Assembly: GCF_025398155.2 (NCBI RefSeq) | Contig: NZ_CP104562.2 | Span: 2,542,001 to 2,606,000 of the forward strand | Length of the DNA: 64,000 nt | Reading direction: 5' to 3' | Origin: Roseateles amylovorans | GTDB lineage: Bacteria > Pseudomonadota > Gammaproteobacteria > Burkholderiales > Burkholderiaceae_C | In this document: positions 16,106-24,802 of the stretch, in pieces | How the letters are laid out: each line of letters begins with the position of its first letter | Numbering within the stretch: position 1 is the stretch's first letter | Position numbers and translations under genes: made by a program | Notes under the pieces: generated by a model | What the model was told of the DNA's origin: nothing | The model's input: only the letters and a program-made list of their open reading frames with translations | Database searches by the model: none

Positions 16106-16933
16106 TCAAACCGCCACCGGCGCCTTGATCGCCGCATGGTGCTCATACCCCTGCAGCTCGAAGTCAGCCAGCTCGTAATCAAAGATCGAAGCCGGCCGAC
16201 GCTTGATGTGCATCGTCGGATAGGCCAGCGGCTCGCGGCTCAGTTGCGTTTGCACTTGCTCGAAGTGATTGGCGTAGATGTGGCAGTCGCCACCGGTCCA
16301 GATGAAGTCGCCCAGGCCCAGGTCGCATTGCTGCGCCAACATCTGGGTGAGCAGCGCATAGCTGGCAATGTTGAAGGGCACGCCCAGGAAGATGTCCGCG
16401 CTGCGCTGGTAGAGCTGGCAGGAGAGCTTGCCGTCCGCCACATAGAACTGGAAGAAGGCGTGGCACGGCATCAGCGCCATGCGGTCCAGATCCGCCACGT
16501 TCCAGGCCGAGACAATGATCCGGCGCGAGTCCGGATTGGACTTGAGCTGCTGAACCACCTGCGCGATCTGGTCGATGTGGCCGCCGTCCGGCGTCGGCCA
16601 GTTGCGCCATTGCACGCCATAGACCGGGCCCAGATCGCCGTCCTCGCGCGCCCATTCGTTCCAGATGGTGCAGCCGCGCTCCTGCAGCCATTGCACATTC
16701 GAATCCCCCCGCAGGAACCACAGCAGCTCCAGGATGATCGACTTCAGGTGCACCTTCTTGGTCGTCACCAGCGGGAAACCCTCGTTCAGATCGAAACGCA
16801 TCTGATGACCGAAGACACTGCGCGTGCCGGTGCCCGTGCGGTCGCCCTTGGCCACGCCATGCTCGTACACATGGCGCATGAAGTCTTCGTACTGGCGGCG
16901 CACCGGGCGCAGGGGCTTGGCAATGTCGGTCAT
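16106..16933 (-). CDS. thyA: Thymidylate synthase
   Basis: A 275-residue thymidylate synthase, converting dUMP to dTMP with methylene-tetrahydrofolate. Signature parts are DRTGTGTRSVFG (phosphate-binding Arg), ELLWFLRGDSN, the catalytic Cys segment ALMPCHAFFQFYV, QLYQRSADIFLGVPFNIASY and the dUMP-binding YANHFEQ. I start it at the second in-frame ATG (MTDIAKP), close to family length; another is 9 codons upstream. Its product dihydrofolate is recycled by folA downstream on the same strand. The ABC exporter gene ends about 80 bases upstream of it. Confidence 0.97.
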   Translation of the reverse strand: MTDIAKPLRPVRRQYEDFMRHVYEHGVAKGDRTGTGTRSVFGHQMRFDLNEGFPLVTTKKVHLKSIILELLWFLRGDSNVQWLQERGCTIWNEWAREDGDLGPVYGVQWRNWPTPDGGHIDQIAQVVQQLKSNPDSRRIIVSAWNVADLDRMALMPCHAFFQFYVADGKLSCQLYQRSADIFLGVPFNIASYALLTQMLAQQCDLGLGDFIWTGGDCHIYANHFEQVQTQLSREPLAYPTMHIKRRPASIFDYELADFELQGYEHHAAIKAPVAV

Positions 16934-17014
16934 GGGGCGGGATTCTAGGTGGGGCGTCAAAGCCGGGGCCGCCAGCGAGGCTTCCCGCGCTGCGGTCCGG
17001 GTGACAAGCGAGGA

Positions 17015-18913
17015 TCAGTGCGTGAACTGCAGCGCTGCCAGGCGGGCGTAGAGACCGCCTCGGGCGACCAGCTCGGCGTGTCGGCCTTGCTCGACGATGC
17101 GGCCGTCCTCCATCACCACGATGCGGTCGGCCCGCTGCACGGTGGCCAGCCGGTGGGCGATGACCAGCGTGGTGCGGTCCCGCATGGCTTCGTCCAGCGC
17201 CTGTTGCACCAGCCGTTCGCTTTCGGCGTCCAGTGCGCTGGTGGCTTCGTCCAGCAGCAGCAGCGAGGCGTTCTGCAGCATCGCGCGGGCGATGGCAATG
17301 CGCTGGCGTTGACCGCCGGAAAGACGCACGCCGCGCTCGCCCAGGAAGCTGTCGTAACCCTGGGGCAGTTGCTCGATGAATTCGTGCGCGTGCGCCGCGC
17401 GGGCCGCGGCGATGACCTCGTCACGGCTGGCCTCGGGTCGTCCGTAGCGGATGTTGTCCAACGCGCTGGCAGAGAAGATCACGCTCTGCTGCGGCACCAG
17501 CGCCATGCGGCTGCGCAGGTCCGCCAGCCGCATGCGGTCCACCGGCACACCGTCGAGCTCGATGTGGCCCTGCTGCACGTCATAGAAGCGCTGCAGCAGC
17601 TGCAGCACGGTGCTTTTGCCGGCGCCGCTGGGGCCCACCAGGGCCACGGTTTCGCCCGGCGCGATGTGCAGATCGAACTGCGTCAGCGCCGCGCGATCCG
17701 GGCGCGAGGGATAGTGGAAGCCCACCTGATGGAACACCACCCGTGACGGCCCGCTTTGTGCCGGCGGATCCAGCGGTGCGACGGGATCGGCCACCGGCGA
17801 CCGGGCCGCCAGCAATTCCATCAAACGCTCGGTGGCGCCTGCAGCGCGCAGCAACTCGCCCCAGACTTCCGCCAGCACCGCCACCGAGGACACCAGCAGG
17901 ATCACATACACCACCGTCTGACCCAGGTGACCGGCGCTGATGCGTCCCGCCATCACCGCCTGCGTGCCTTGGTACAGGCCCCAGAGCAGGGCGCCGAAGG
18001 TGGCGGTGATGATGAAGGCCACCAGCAGCGCGCGCACCCGGGCGCGCTTGCGGGCGGTGTCGAAGGCCGCCTCGCTGGCCACGTCGAAGCGCTGCGCCTC
18101 GCGGCCTTCCTGGGCATGCGACTGCACGACGGTGATCGCATTGAGCATCTCGGCCGCGATGGCGCTGGTGTCGGCCACGCGGTCCTGGCTGGCCCGGGAG
18201 AGCCGTCGCACCCGGCGGCCGAAGAACAGCGCCGGCAGCACCACCAGCACCAGGATGCCCATGACCTGCGTCATCACCCACGGATTGGTCGCGATCAGCA
18301 GGGCGATGGCGCCGATGCCCATGATCATGTTGCGAAGCCCCATCGACAGGCTGGAGCCCACGATGCTCTGGATCACCGTGGTGTCGGTGGTGATGCGGCT
18401 GATCACCTCGCCGGTCTGGGTGGTCTCGAAGAACTCCGGGCTCTGGCGCAGCACATGCGCATAGACTGCCGTCCGCAGGTCGGCGCTCACCCGCTCGCCC
18501 AGCCAGCTCACCGCATAAAAGCGCAAAGCGGAGAACAACCCCAGCGCCGCACCGGTGGCGAACAGCCACAGGAAGTGTTCCCGCAGCGCCATCATCCGCT
18601 CGCCGGGATCGGCGGCGATCAGGCCTTGGTCGATCAATTGCCGCAGCGCGATCGGAAACACCAGCGTCGCGACCGCCGCCATCACCAGGAACACCACCGC
18701 CGAAGCAATCCGCCAGCGGTACGGCCTCAGGAACGGCCACAGCGCCGGCCCCATGGCTCGCAGCGGCGGACTGGCGCGCGCACCGGCCGCGTCGCCACTG
18801 TCTGACGCGGCTGCGGACCGTGGCACGGCGGAAGTGGCGGTCGGATGACCTGACGCGCCGGAGACGGCAGGCCGGGACGAGGGGGCGGAGGAGGCGGGCG
18901 GGACAGCGGACAT
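17015..18913 (-). CDS. ABCB-type ABC exporter (fused membrane and ATPase domains)
   Basis: A 632-residue half-transporter that should work as a homodimer in the inner membrane. A Pro/Ala/Ser-rich N-terminus (1-55) precedes six membrane helices (about 65-350). The ATPase domain follows with GPSGAGKST (Walker A), the signature LSGGQRQRIAIARA, LLLLDEATSALD (Walker B) and the IAHRL switch. It resembles MsbA/LmrA-like and ATM-type exporters; substrate is unknown. The gene is divergent from a MarR-controlled efflux operon, and the shared intergenic region is full of palindromes, so it may belong to the same regulon. Start is at MSAVPP, since the longer upstream frame is Arg-rich and unlikely. Confidence 0.92.
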   Translation of the reverse strand: MSAVPPASSAPSSRPAVSGASGHPTATSAVPRSAAASDSGDAAGARASPPLRAMGPALWPFLRPYRWRIASAVVFLVMAAVATLVFPIALRQLIDQGLIAADPGERMMALREHFLWLFATGAALGLFSALRFYAVSWLGERVSADLRTAVYAHVLRQSPEFFETTQTGEVISRITTDTTVIQSIVGSSLSMGLRNMIMGIGAIALLIATNPWVMTQVMGILVLVVLPALFFGRRVRRLSRASQDRVADTSAIAAEMLNAITVVQSHAQEGREAQRFDVASEAAFDTARKRARVRALLVAFIITATFGALLWGLYQGTQAVMAGRISAGHLGQTVVYVILLVSSVAVLAEVWGELLRAAGATERLMELLAARSPVADPVAPLDPPAQSGPSRVVFHQVGFHYPSRPDRAALTQFDLHIAPGETVALVGPSGAGKSTVLQLLQRFYDVQQGHIELDGVPVDRMRLADLRSRMALVPQQSVIFSASALDNIRYGRPEASRDEVIAAARAAHAHEFIEQLPQGYDSFLGERGVRLSGGQRQRIAIARAMLQNASLLLLDEATSALDAESERLVQQALDEAMRDRTTLVIAHRLATVQRADRIVVMEDGRIVEQGRHAELVARGGLYARLAALQFTH

Positions 18914-19019
18914 CGAGGCAGTGTAGGGCGGCCACCGCCGCCTGCCCGTGACAACCCGCTTCCGGCACCTTGAAGGATCAAGGCGCGAGGCCGGCCGGGC
19001 AGGAGCGCAAAGCCCCTTC

Positions 19020-19079
19020 ATTGCTTAGGCCCATTGGATGCAGTGATTGGCAAGGCAATCATTGCCTAAGCAATAATTG
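19020..19079. promoter_or_regulatory. Palindrome cluster between ABC exporter and marR genes, candidate MarR operator
   Basis: ATTGCTTAGGC (19020-19030) and GCCTAAGCAAT (19064-19074) form a perfect 11-bp inverted repeat. Nested inside are GGCAATcATTGCC (19054-19066) and the near-palindrome ATTGCCTAAGCAAT (19061-19074). Repeated ATTGC/GCAAT half-sites are typical of MarR-family operators. It sits 75 bases before the marR start. Confidence 0.65.
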
Positions 19080-19149
19080 CCCAGACTTTTCCGAAGGCCA
19101 CCACTGAAAAACCGGATCTTCCGGGATTTCAGATCACTGGACGACTGCC

Positions 19150-19674
19150 ATGAGTCCCAAGCTCCCACCCATCGCCGAGTTTTACAGCGCCGACAACTTC
19201 CAGTGCGAACCCAGCCTGGGATGGATGCTGCGCCAGATCAAGCAATCCATGGTGTGCCAGGCCGACAAGCTGCTGGGCAAGCATGACCTGACCCATGCGC
19301 AGTGGGCCCCGATGCTGCGCCTGCGGTTCAACGGGTCCATGTCCAGCGCCGCCCTGGCGCGTGAGCTGGCGATGGACGGTGGCGCGATGACCCGCTTGCT
19401 GGATCGCCTGGAGGCCAAGGGCCTGGTGCGGCGTGAGCGGTCGGTCGAAGACCGCCGGGTGGTGATGGTGTCGTTGTCGGACGCCGGTCTGGCGGCGATG
19501 GCGGCGGCGCCCGGTGTGCTGTCCCAGGTGTTCAACGCCCATCTGGCCGGTTTCACCGATCAGGAGTTCCGGACTTTGGTCGACCTGCTGCAACGCATGG
19601 TCGCCAACGGCCATGCCATCCGCGACGCTGGCCTGACCTCGGAGACCTCGTCCCTGGTGGACAGGGACGACTGA
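19150..19674 (+). CDS. MarR-family regulator of efflux
   Basis: A 174-residue MarR protein, somewhat longer than the family average. It has the N-terminal dimerisation helix (SLGWMLRQIKQSMVCQAD), a recognition region (MSSAALARELAMDGGAMTRL) and the wing with DRLEAKGLVRRERSVEDRR, the most conserved family motif. Such proteins repress efflux operons and release DNA on binding drugs or phenols. It is the first gene of a run with outer-membrane, periplasmic and inner-membrane efflux components, as in emrR-emrAB. It probably represses itself and these genes through the palindromes upstream. Confidence 0.93.
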   Translation: MSPKLPPIAEFYSADNFQCEPSLGWMLRQIKQSMVCQADKLLGKHDLTHAQWAPMLRLRFNGSMSSAALARELAMDGGAMTRLLDRLEAKGLVRRERSVEDRRVVMVSLSDAGLAAMAAAPGVLSQVFNAHLAGFTDQEFRTLVDLLQRMVANGHAIRDAGLTSETSSLVDRDD

Positions 19675-19756
19675 TCCCTGGACCACGTCGCCGCTGTGTT
19701 GTCCCTGCGCCGGTCACACGGCGCCTCACAAGAACAATTTCCCGCAGGACTGCCTC

Positions 19757-21217
19757 ATGACTTCCCGAATCCTTCATCGAACCACGCTGGCCCTGGCCAT
19801 GGGCGCGGCGCTGCTGATGGTGCTCGCCGCTTGTGCGCCTATCCCCAAGTTGGCTGATCCGGCCCAGCCCTTGGAAGGCGAGGCCGCCGCGCGCCTGGGC
19901 TTGTCGACCGGCGACGGCCAGGCGCTCGACGCCCAGTGGTGGAAGACCTTCGGCGATGCGCAACTCGATGGGCTGGTCGACCAGGCCATCGCCCAATCGC
20001 CCAGCCTGGCCTTGGCCCGGGCCCGCATCGCCCGCGCCGCTGCGCTGACCGAGAACGCCGAAGCCGCCAAGCGGCCCAATGCCAGCCTGTCCGCCGATGT
20101 GACCCGGCAGCGCTTCTCCGAACACGGCATCTATCCCCCGCCGCTGTCTGGCAGCGTCCAGACGCTGGCCAACATCCAGGCCGGCCTGAGCTATGAGTTC
20201 GACTTCTTCGGCCGCCACGAGGCCGCGTTGCAATCGGCGCTGGGCCAGCGTCGCGCCGCCGAGGCGGATGCCGCGGCCGCGCAGTTGAGCGTGTCCAATG
20301 CGGTGGCCAAGGCTTATGTGGCGCTGGCGCGCAGCCAGGCCCAGAGCCGACTGCTGGAGCAGCAGAAAACCTTGCGCGACCAAAGCCTGGACCTGGTGCG
20401 CCAGCGCAGCGCCGCCGGCCTGGACAACGGCCAGGACCTGCGCGTGGCCGAAGCGCCGCTGCCCGACATCCAGCGCCAGCAGGTGGTGCTGCGGGAACAG
20501 CAGGCCTTGCTGCGCCATCAGCTCGCCGCGCTGACCGGGCAGGGCCCTTCGGCCACGGCGTCGCTGGAAGCGGCCCTGCCGCGAGTGATTGACTGGCAGC
20601 AGGAACCTCACCTGGACCTGCTGGGCCGTCGCCCCGATCTGGCCGCCGCCCGCGCCCGGGTGGAAGCCAGCGCGCAGGACGTGCGCGCCGCCCGCACCCA
20701 GTTCTATCCCAGCGTCAGCCTCAGCGCCTTCGCCGGCCTGAACTCGATCGGCCTGGATGATCTCTTCAAGAGCGGCAGCCGCCAGTTCGGTATCGGTCCG
20801 GCGCTGCATCTGCCGCTGTTCGACAGCGGCCGTCTGCGCGCGCAGCTCAAGGGCAGTGCCGCCGAGCAGGACGCCGCCGTCGCCACCTACAACGCGGCCG
20901 TGCTGGATGCGGTCCGCGATGCCAGCGACCAGTTCACCACCCTGCAGTCGCTGCGCCAGCAAGGCGTGCAGCAGGAGGCGCTGGTCGCCAATGCGGACAG
21001 CCAGTCCGCCCTGGCCAGCCAGCGCTACCAGGCCGGGCTGGTGAACCGCCTCGCGGTGCTCAACGCCCATCAGAACCAGTTGCTGCAGCAACGCGGCCAG
21101 ATCGATCTGCAGGCCCTGACCATCGATGCGCAGATCAATCTGATGCGCGCCCTGGGCGGCGGCTATGCCGACCCGGCCCGCACCACCGCACAGACCCCGA
21201 CGGGCGAGCGCGGCTGA
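19757..21217 (+). CDS. NodT/TolC-family outer-membrane efflux lipoprotein
   Basis: A 486-residue outer-membrane channel of RND/MFS-type tripartite pumps. The signal peptide ends in a lipobox, VLAAC, so the mature protein is lipid-anchored. The TolC-type body has two related halves rich in long helices, with QWWKTFGDAQLDGLVDQA near the start and LGRRPDLAAARARVEASAQD at the midpoint, the classic NodT motif. It would form a trimeric channel linking the adaptor and pump of the next two genes to the outside. Confidence 0.94.
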   Translation: MTSRILHRTTLALAMGAALLMVLAACAPIPKLADPAQPLEGEAAARLGLSTGDGQALDAQWWKTFGDAQLDGLVDQAIAQSPSLALARARIARAAALTENAEAAKRPNASLSADVTRQRFSEHGIYPPPLSGSVQTLANIQAGLSYEFDFFGRHEAALQSALGQRRAAEADAAAAQLSVSNAVAKAYVALARSQAQSRLLEQQKTLRDQSLDLVRQRSAAGLDNGQDLRVAEAPLPDIQRQQVVLREQQALLRHQLAALTGQGPSATASLEAALPRVIDWQQEPHLDLLGRRPDLAAARARVEASAQDVRAARTQFYPSVSLSAFAGLNSIGLDDLFKSGSRQFGIGPALHLPLFDSGRLRAQLKGSAAEQDAAVATYNAAVLDAVRDASDQFTTLQSLRQQGVQQEALVANADSQSALASQRYQAGLVNRLAVLNAHQNQLLQQRGQIDLQALTIDAQINLMRALGGGYADPARTTAQTPTGERG

Positions 21218-21281
21218 GGCCCCGACCGTCCTGAACAAACACCCGAACCGACTCTCGAAGCACCTCCGTCCGAGCACCATC

Positions 21282-22625
21282 ATGAGCGCCACGCCAGAGA
21301 ACACCACACCCTCCGCCGCCACCGGCACCCCGCCCGCCAACGGCAAGAACGGCAACCCCCGCAAGAAGGGCCTGACCCTGATCGCGGTGGTGGTCGCGCT
21401 GGCCGGCATCGGCTATGCCGCCTATGAATGGGTCATCGGCAGCCATTACGAAACCACCGACAACGCCTATGTCCAGGCCAACGTCGTGCAGATCACGCCG
21501 CTGGTTGGCGGCACGGTCCGCGCCGTCTATGCCGACGACACCGACTTCGTGAAGGCCGGCCAGAGGCTGGTCAGCCTGGATCCGGTGGATGCCCGCATGG
21601 CGCTGGACCAGGCCCAGGCCCAGCTGGCGCAGACCGTGCGTGAAGTGCGCACCGTCTATGCCAACAACAGCGGCCTGGCCGCCCAGGTGCAGGTGCGTGA
21701 AGCCGATCAGCAGCGCGCCTTGAGCGAGCTCAGCCGGCTGCAGGCGGACGTCACCCGCCGTCAGCCGCTGCTCGCCACCGGCGCCGTCAGCAAGGAAGAG
21801 CTGGACCATGCGCAGGCCCAACTGACGGCCGCCCGCGCCGCCGCCGCGGCCGCGCAGTCCGCCTTGCTGGCCTCGCGTGAGCAACTGCAATCCAACCAGG
21901 CGCTGACCGACGGCGTGAGCGTGGAGGACCATCCGAACGTGCTGCGCGCCGCCGCCCGTGTGCGCGAGTCCTATCTCGCGCTGCAGCGTGCGGAGCTGGT
22001 CGCCCCGGTGGAGGGCTGGATCGCCCGCCGCTCGGTGCAATTGGGCCAGCGCGTGGCCGCCGGTGCGCCGCTGATGGCGGTGGTCGGCCTGCAGCAGGTC
22101 TGGGTGGATGCCAACTTCAAGGAGAGCCAGCTGGCCAAGCTGCGCATCGGCCAGACGGTGACGCTGGAGGCGGATGTCTACGGCAAGAAGACCGAGTACC
22201 ACGGCAAGGTGCAGGGCCTGGGCGCGGGCACCGGGGCGGCGTTTGCGCTGCTGCCGGCTCAGAACGCCACCGGCAACTGGATCAAGGTGGTGCAGCGGGT
22301 GCCGGTGCGCATTTCGCTGGATCCCAAGGAAGTCGCGGAGCATCCGCTGCGCGTCGGCCTGTCGATGGATGTGCAGGTCGACATCCGCAACCAGGACGGC
22401 CCGACCCTGGCCGCCGCCACCGGCAACACCGCGCCGCGTCTGCAGACCACCATCTTCGACACCCAGGAACGCGCCGCCGACGAGCAGGTCAACCGCATCA
22501 TCGCGACCAACCTGGGCAAGGCCGCCAAGGCGCCGGTACGCGCCACGATCAAGCCCGCGCCCGACAACGCACCGGCCAAGGCGGCTCCGGGCGCCCAGGC
22601 CCACGGCAGCCACGGCCACGCCTGA
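21282..22625 (+). CDS. HlyD/EmrA-family membrane fusion protein
   Basis: A 447-residue periplasmic adaptor. One membrane helix (about 33-52, GLTLIAVVVALAGIGYAAYE) anchors it in the inner membrane. YETTDNAYVQANVVQITPLV opens the lipoyl-like domain, typical of EmrA. A long coiled-coil hairpin (about 105-215) and a beta-barrel (APVEGWIARRSVQLGQRV, VWVDANFKESQLAKLRIGQ) follow. The C-terminus is a low-complexity Ala/Pro/His tail. I start it at MSATPEN. It bridges the NodT channel upstream and the DHA2 transporter downstream. Confidence 0.94.
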   Translation: MSATPENTTPSAATGTPPANGKNGNPRKKGLTLIAVVVALAGIGYAAYEWVIGSHYETTDNAYVQANVVQITPLVGGTVRAVYADDTDFVKAGQRLVSLDPVDARMALDQAQAQLAQTVREVRTVYANNSGLAAQVQVREADQQRALSELSRLQADVTRRQPLLATGAVSKEELDHAQAQLTAARAAAAAAQSALLASREQLQSNQALTDGVSVEDHPNVLRAAARVRESYLALQRAELVAPVEGWIARRSVQLGQRVAAGAPLMAVVGLQQVWVDANFKESQLAKLRIGQTVTLEADVYGKKTEYHGKVQGLGAGTGAAFALLPAQNATGNWIKVVQRVPVRISLDPKEVAEHPLRVGLSMDVQVDIRNQDGPTLAAATGNTAPRLQTTIFDTQERAADEQVNRIIATNLGKAAKAPVRATIKPAPDNAPAKAAPGAQAHGSHGHA

Positions 22626-22732
22626 GGTGCGGCCGCGTTTCACGGTCTCCCTTTTCTGATGACGATGGACCGCGGGCGGGCTGATGCCGGCGCGGCTGGG
22701 GCCATCGCAAGACCTCCAACAAGAAGACGAGC

Positions 22733-24298
22733 ATGAGTACACCGGCTCCAGGCGCCCCGACAGCGCCCGCGCCACTCCAGGGCACTGCCCTGGTGTTGGG
22801 CACGATCTCGCTGTCGCTGGCGACCTTCATGAATGTGCTGGACTCGTCGATTGCCAACGTGTCCCTGCCGGCGATTGCCGGCGACCTGGGCGTCAGCCCG
22901 GTGCAGGGCACCTGGGTGATCACGAGCTTCGGCGTGGCCAACGCGATCTCGGTGCCGCTGACCGGCTGGTTGACCCAGCGCTTCGGCGCAGTGCGGCTGT
23001 TCACCACCAGCGTGCTGCTGTTCGTGCTGGCCTCCTGGCTGTGCGGCTTCGCCCACTCGCTGGAAATGCTGATCGTGGCCCGGGTGTTCCAGGGCCTGGT
23101 GGCCGGACCGATGATTCCGCTGTCGCAGACCTTGCTGCTGTCCAGCTATCCCAAGCACAAGGCGGGCACGGCGCTGGCGTTATGGGGCATGACCACCCTC
23201 GTGGCACCGGTGGTGGGGCCGCTGCTGGGCGGCTGGATCACCGACAACGTCACCTGGCCGTGGATCTTCTACATCAACGTGCCGGTGGGCCTGTTCGCTG
23301 CCGGCCTGACCTGGAGCATCTACCGACACCGCGAAACGCCGATCAAGAAACTGCCGATCGACACCATCGGCCTGGCCCTGCTGGTGCTGTGGGTGGGCTC
23401 GCTGCAGGTGATGCTGGACAAGGGCAAGGAACTGGACTGGTTCGCCTCCGGCCAGATCCAGCTGCTGGCGGTGCTGGCGGTGGTGGGCTTTGCGGTGTTC
23501 GTGGTGTGGGAGCTGACCGAGAAGCACCCGGTGGTGGACCTGCGGCTGTTTGCTCGGCGCAACTTCCTGTTCGGTGCGGCGGTGCTGTCGGTGGCCTATG
23601 GCCTGTTCTTCGGCAATGTGGTGCTGCTGCCCCTGTGGCTGCAGCAGCACATGGGCTACACCGCCACCGCGGCCGGCTTTGCGCTGGCACCGGTGGGGGT
23701 GCTGGCCATCCTGCTGTCGCCGGTGGCGGGCAAGAAGGTCGCGGTGTGGGATCCACGATGGATGGCGAGCTTTGCCTTTGTCATGTTCTGCGTGGTGCTG
23801 ACGATGCGCTCGTTCTTCACCACCGACACCGACCTGGCCACCATCATGGTGCCGACCATCCTTCAGGGCGCGGCGTTGGCGTTCTTCTTCATCCCGCTGA
23901 CCACGCTCACGCTGTCCGGCATCCCGCCGGAGCGCATTGCGGCGGCGGCGGGCCTGTCGAACTTCGTGCGGATCACCGCCGGCGCCATGGGGACCTCGAT
24001 CTCCACCACGCTGTGGGAGAACCGCGCGACCCTGCACCACAGCCATCTGGTGGAGCACATCGCCGTCGGCGATCCCGTGGCCGGCCAGACCTTGAGCACG
24101 CTGCAGGCAGCCGGCATGAGCTACGAGCAGGCGCTGAGCTACCTGAACCGCCTGATCGACCAGCAGGCCTTCACCCGTGCAGCGGACGACATCTTCCTGG
24201 CCTCGGGGGTGCTGTTCATCGTGCTGATTGCCTTTGTCTGGATCACCAAGCGGCCGCCGAAGGTCGGCGCGCCGGTGGATGCGGGCGGGGCCCATTGA
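22733..24298 (+). CDS. DHA2-family MFS drug transporter (EmrB-like)
   Basis: A 521-residue proton-driven exporter with about 14 membrane helices. Family motifs include FMNVLDSSIANVSLPAIAGD in helix 1 (motif D1 of the 14-helix group), WVITSFGVANAISVPLTGWL, RFGAVRLF (motif A) and ALWGMTTLVAPVVGPLLGG (motif C of antiporters). With the preceding adaptor and NodT channel it forms an EmrAB-TolC-type pump for lipophilic toxic compounds. A strong terminator follows 65 bases after the stop. Confidence 0.94.
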   Translation: MSTPAPGAPTAPAPLQGTALVLGTISLSLATFMNVLDSSIANVSLPAIAGDLGVSPVQGTWVITSFGVANAISVPLTGWLTQRFGAVRLFTTSVLLFVLASWLCGFAHSLEMLIVARVFQGLVAGPMIPLSQTLLLSSYPKHKAGTALALWGMTTLVAPVVGPLLGGWITDNVTWPWIFYINVPVGLFAAGLTWSIYRHRETPIKKLPIDTIGLALLVLWVGSLQVMLDKGKELDWFASGQIQLLAVLAVVGFAVFVVWELTEKHPVVDLRLFARRNFLFGAAVLSVAYGLFFGNVVLLPLWLQQHMGYTATAAGFALAPVGVLAILLSPVAGKKVAVWDPRWMASFAFVMFCVVLTMRSFFTTDTDLATIMVPTILQGAALAFFFIPLTTLTLSGIPPERIAAAAGLSNFVRITAGAMGTSISTTLWENRATLHHSHLVEHIAVGDPVAGQTLSTLQAAGMSYEQALSYLNRLIDQQAFTRAADDIFLASGVLFIVLIAFVWITKRPPKVGAPVDAGGAH

Positions 24299-24362
24299 CG
24301 GTGGCACGCTAGACGACCGACCCGTGCGCGGCCCGCAGCAGCGGACGCCGCCATGACACCAG

Positions 24363-24403
24363 CGCCTGACGGCGCCTCGATCCGAGGCGCCGTCAGGCGT
24401 TTT
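24363..24403 (+). terminator. Rho-independent terminator of the efflux operon
   Basis: A perfect 17-bp stem (24363-24379 with 24383-24399) closes a 3-base loop and is followed by TTTT. It is the strongest terminator in the window and ends the marR-NodT-HlyD-MFS run. Confidence 0.93.
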
Positions 24404-24802
24404 GCATTTCCAGGCCATGACGTCATGCCGCGATGCTGCGATGCCGCGATGAAGCGATGAGGAATGACGCAATGTCGCCCTGAGGCGCCTGCACACCTTC
24501 GCGATGACGCGCCTGCACATGCCTTGATGTCGTTCGAGGCTGCCTGGCTGGCCCATTCGGCATGAGATGCGCTGCCACACCCGATCGCGAGGACGGGGCG
24601 GCCTGACATGTCCCTCCCGCCGAGGTCATCCTGGCCACGGGATCGGTCGCCCTTCGGGTCTCCCTTGTTGACGTTCGACCTGCGCTGGTTGATCCTGCCG
24701 TCACCTCCACCGACCCGGGTCAGGTCGCGAGGCACGACGATCCGCCGAGGACGCGTGCCGCGACCGGACCGCGAGGATCAATTCAACCAACGAGGAGACT
24801 TC
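24404..24802. other. Intergenic region before TRAP gene
   Basis: About 400 bases between the terminator and the TRAP protein gene. It holds an 8-bp repeat array at its left end and GAGGAGA (24792-24798) as ribosome site at its right end. A frame open from 24608 joins the TRAP gene, but it is Arg/Pro-rich and has no start signal. No other gene is supported. Confidence 0.5.
24425..24479. repeat. Degenerate 8-bp tandem array (ATGNNGCG)
   Basis: ATG recurs at 24425, 24433, 24441, 24449, 24457, 24464 and 24472, giving seven units of consensus ATGCCGCG with an 8-bp step (one step of 7). It is not coding as far as I can tell. Confidence 0.8.

Noticed and set aside
19048..19065. TTGGCA ... TTGC resembling a sigma-54 promoter before marR
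   Set aside because: GG-to-GC spacing is 15 bases, where 12 is needed; the bases belong to palindromes better explained as MarR sites.
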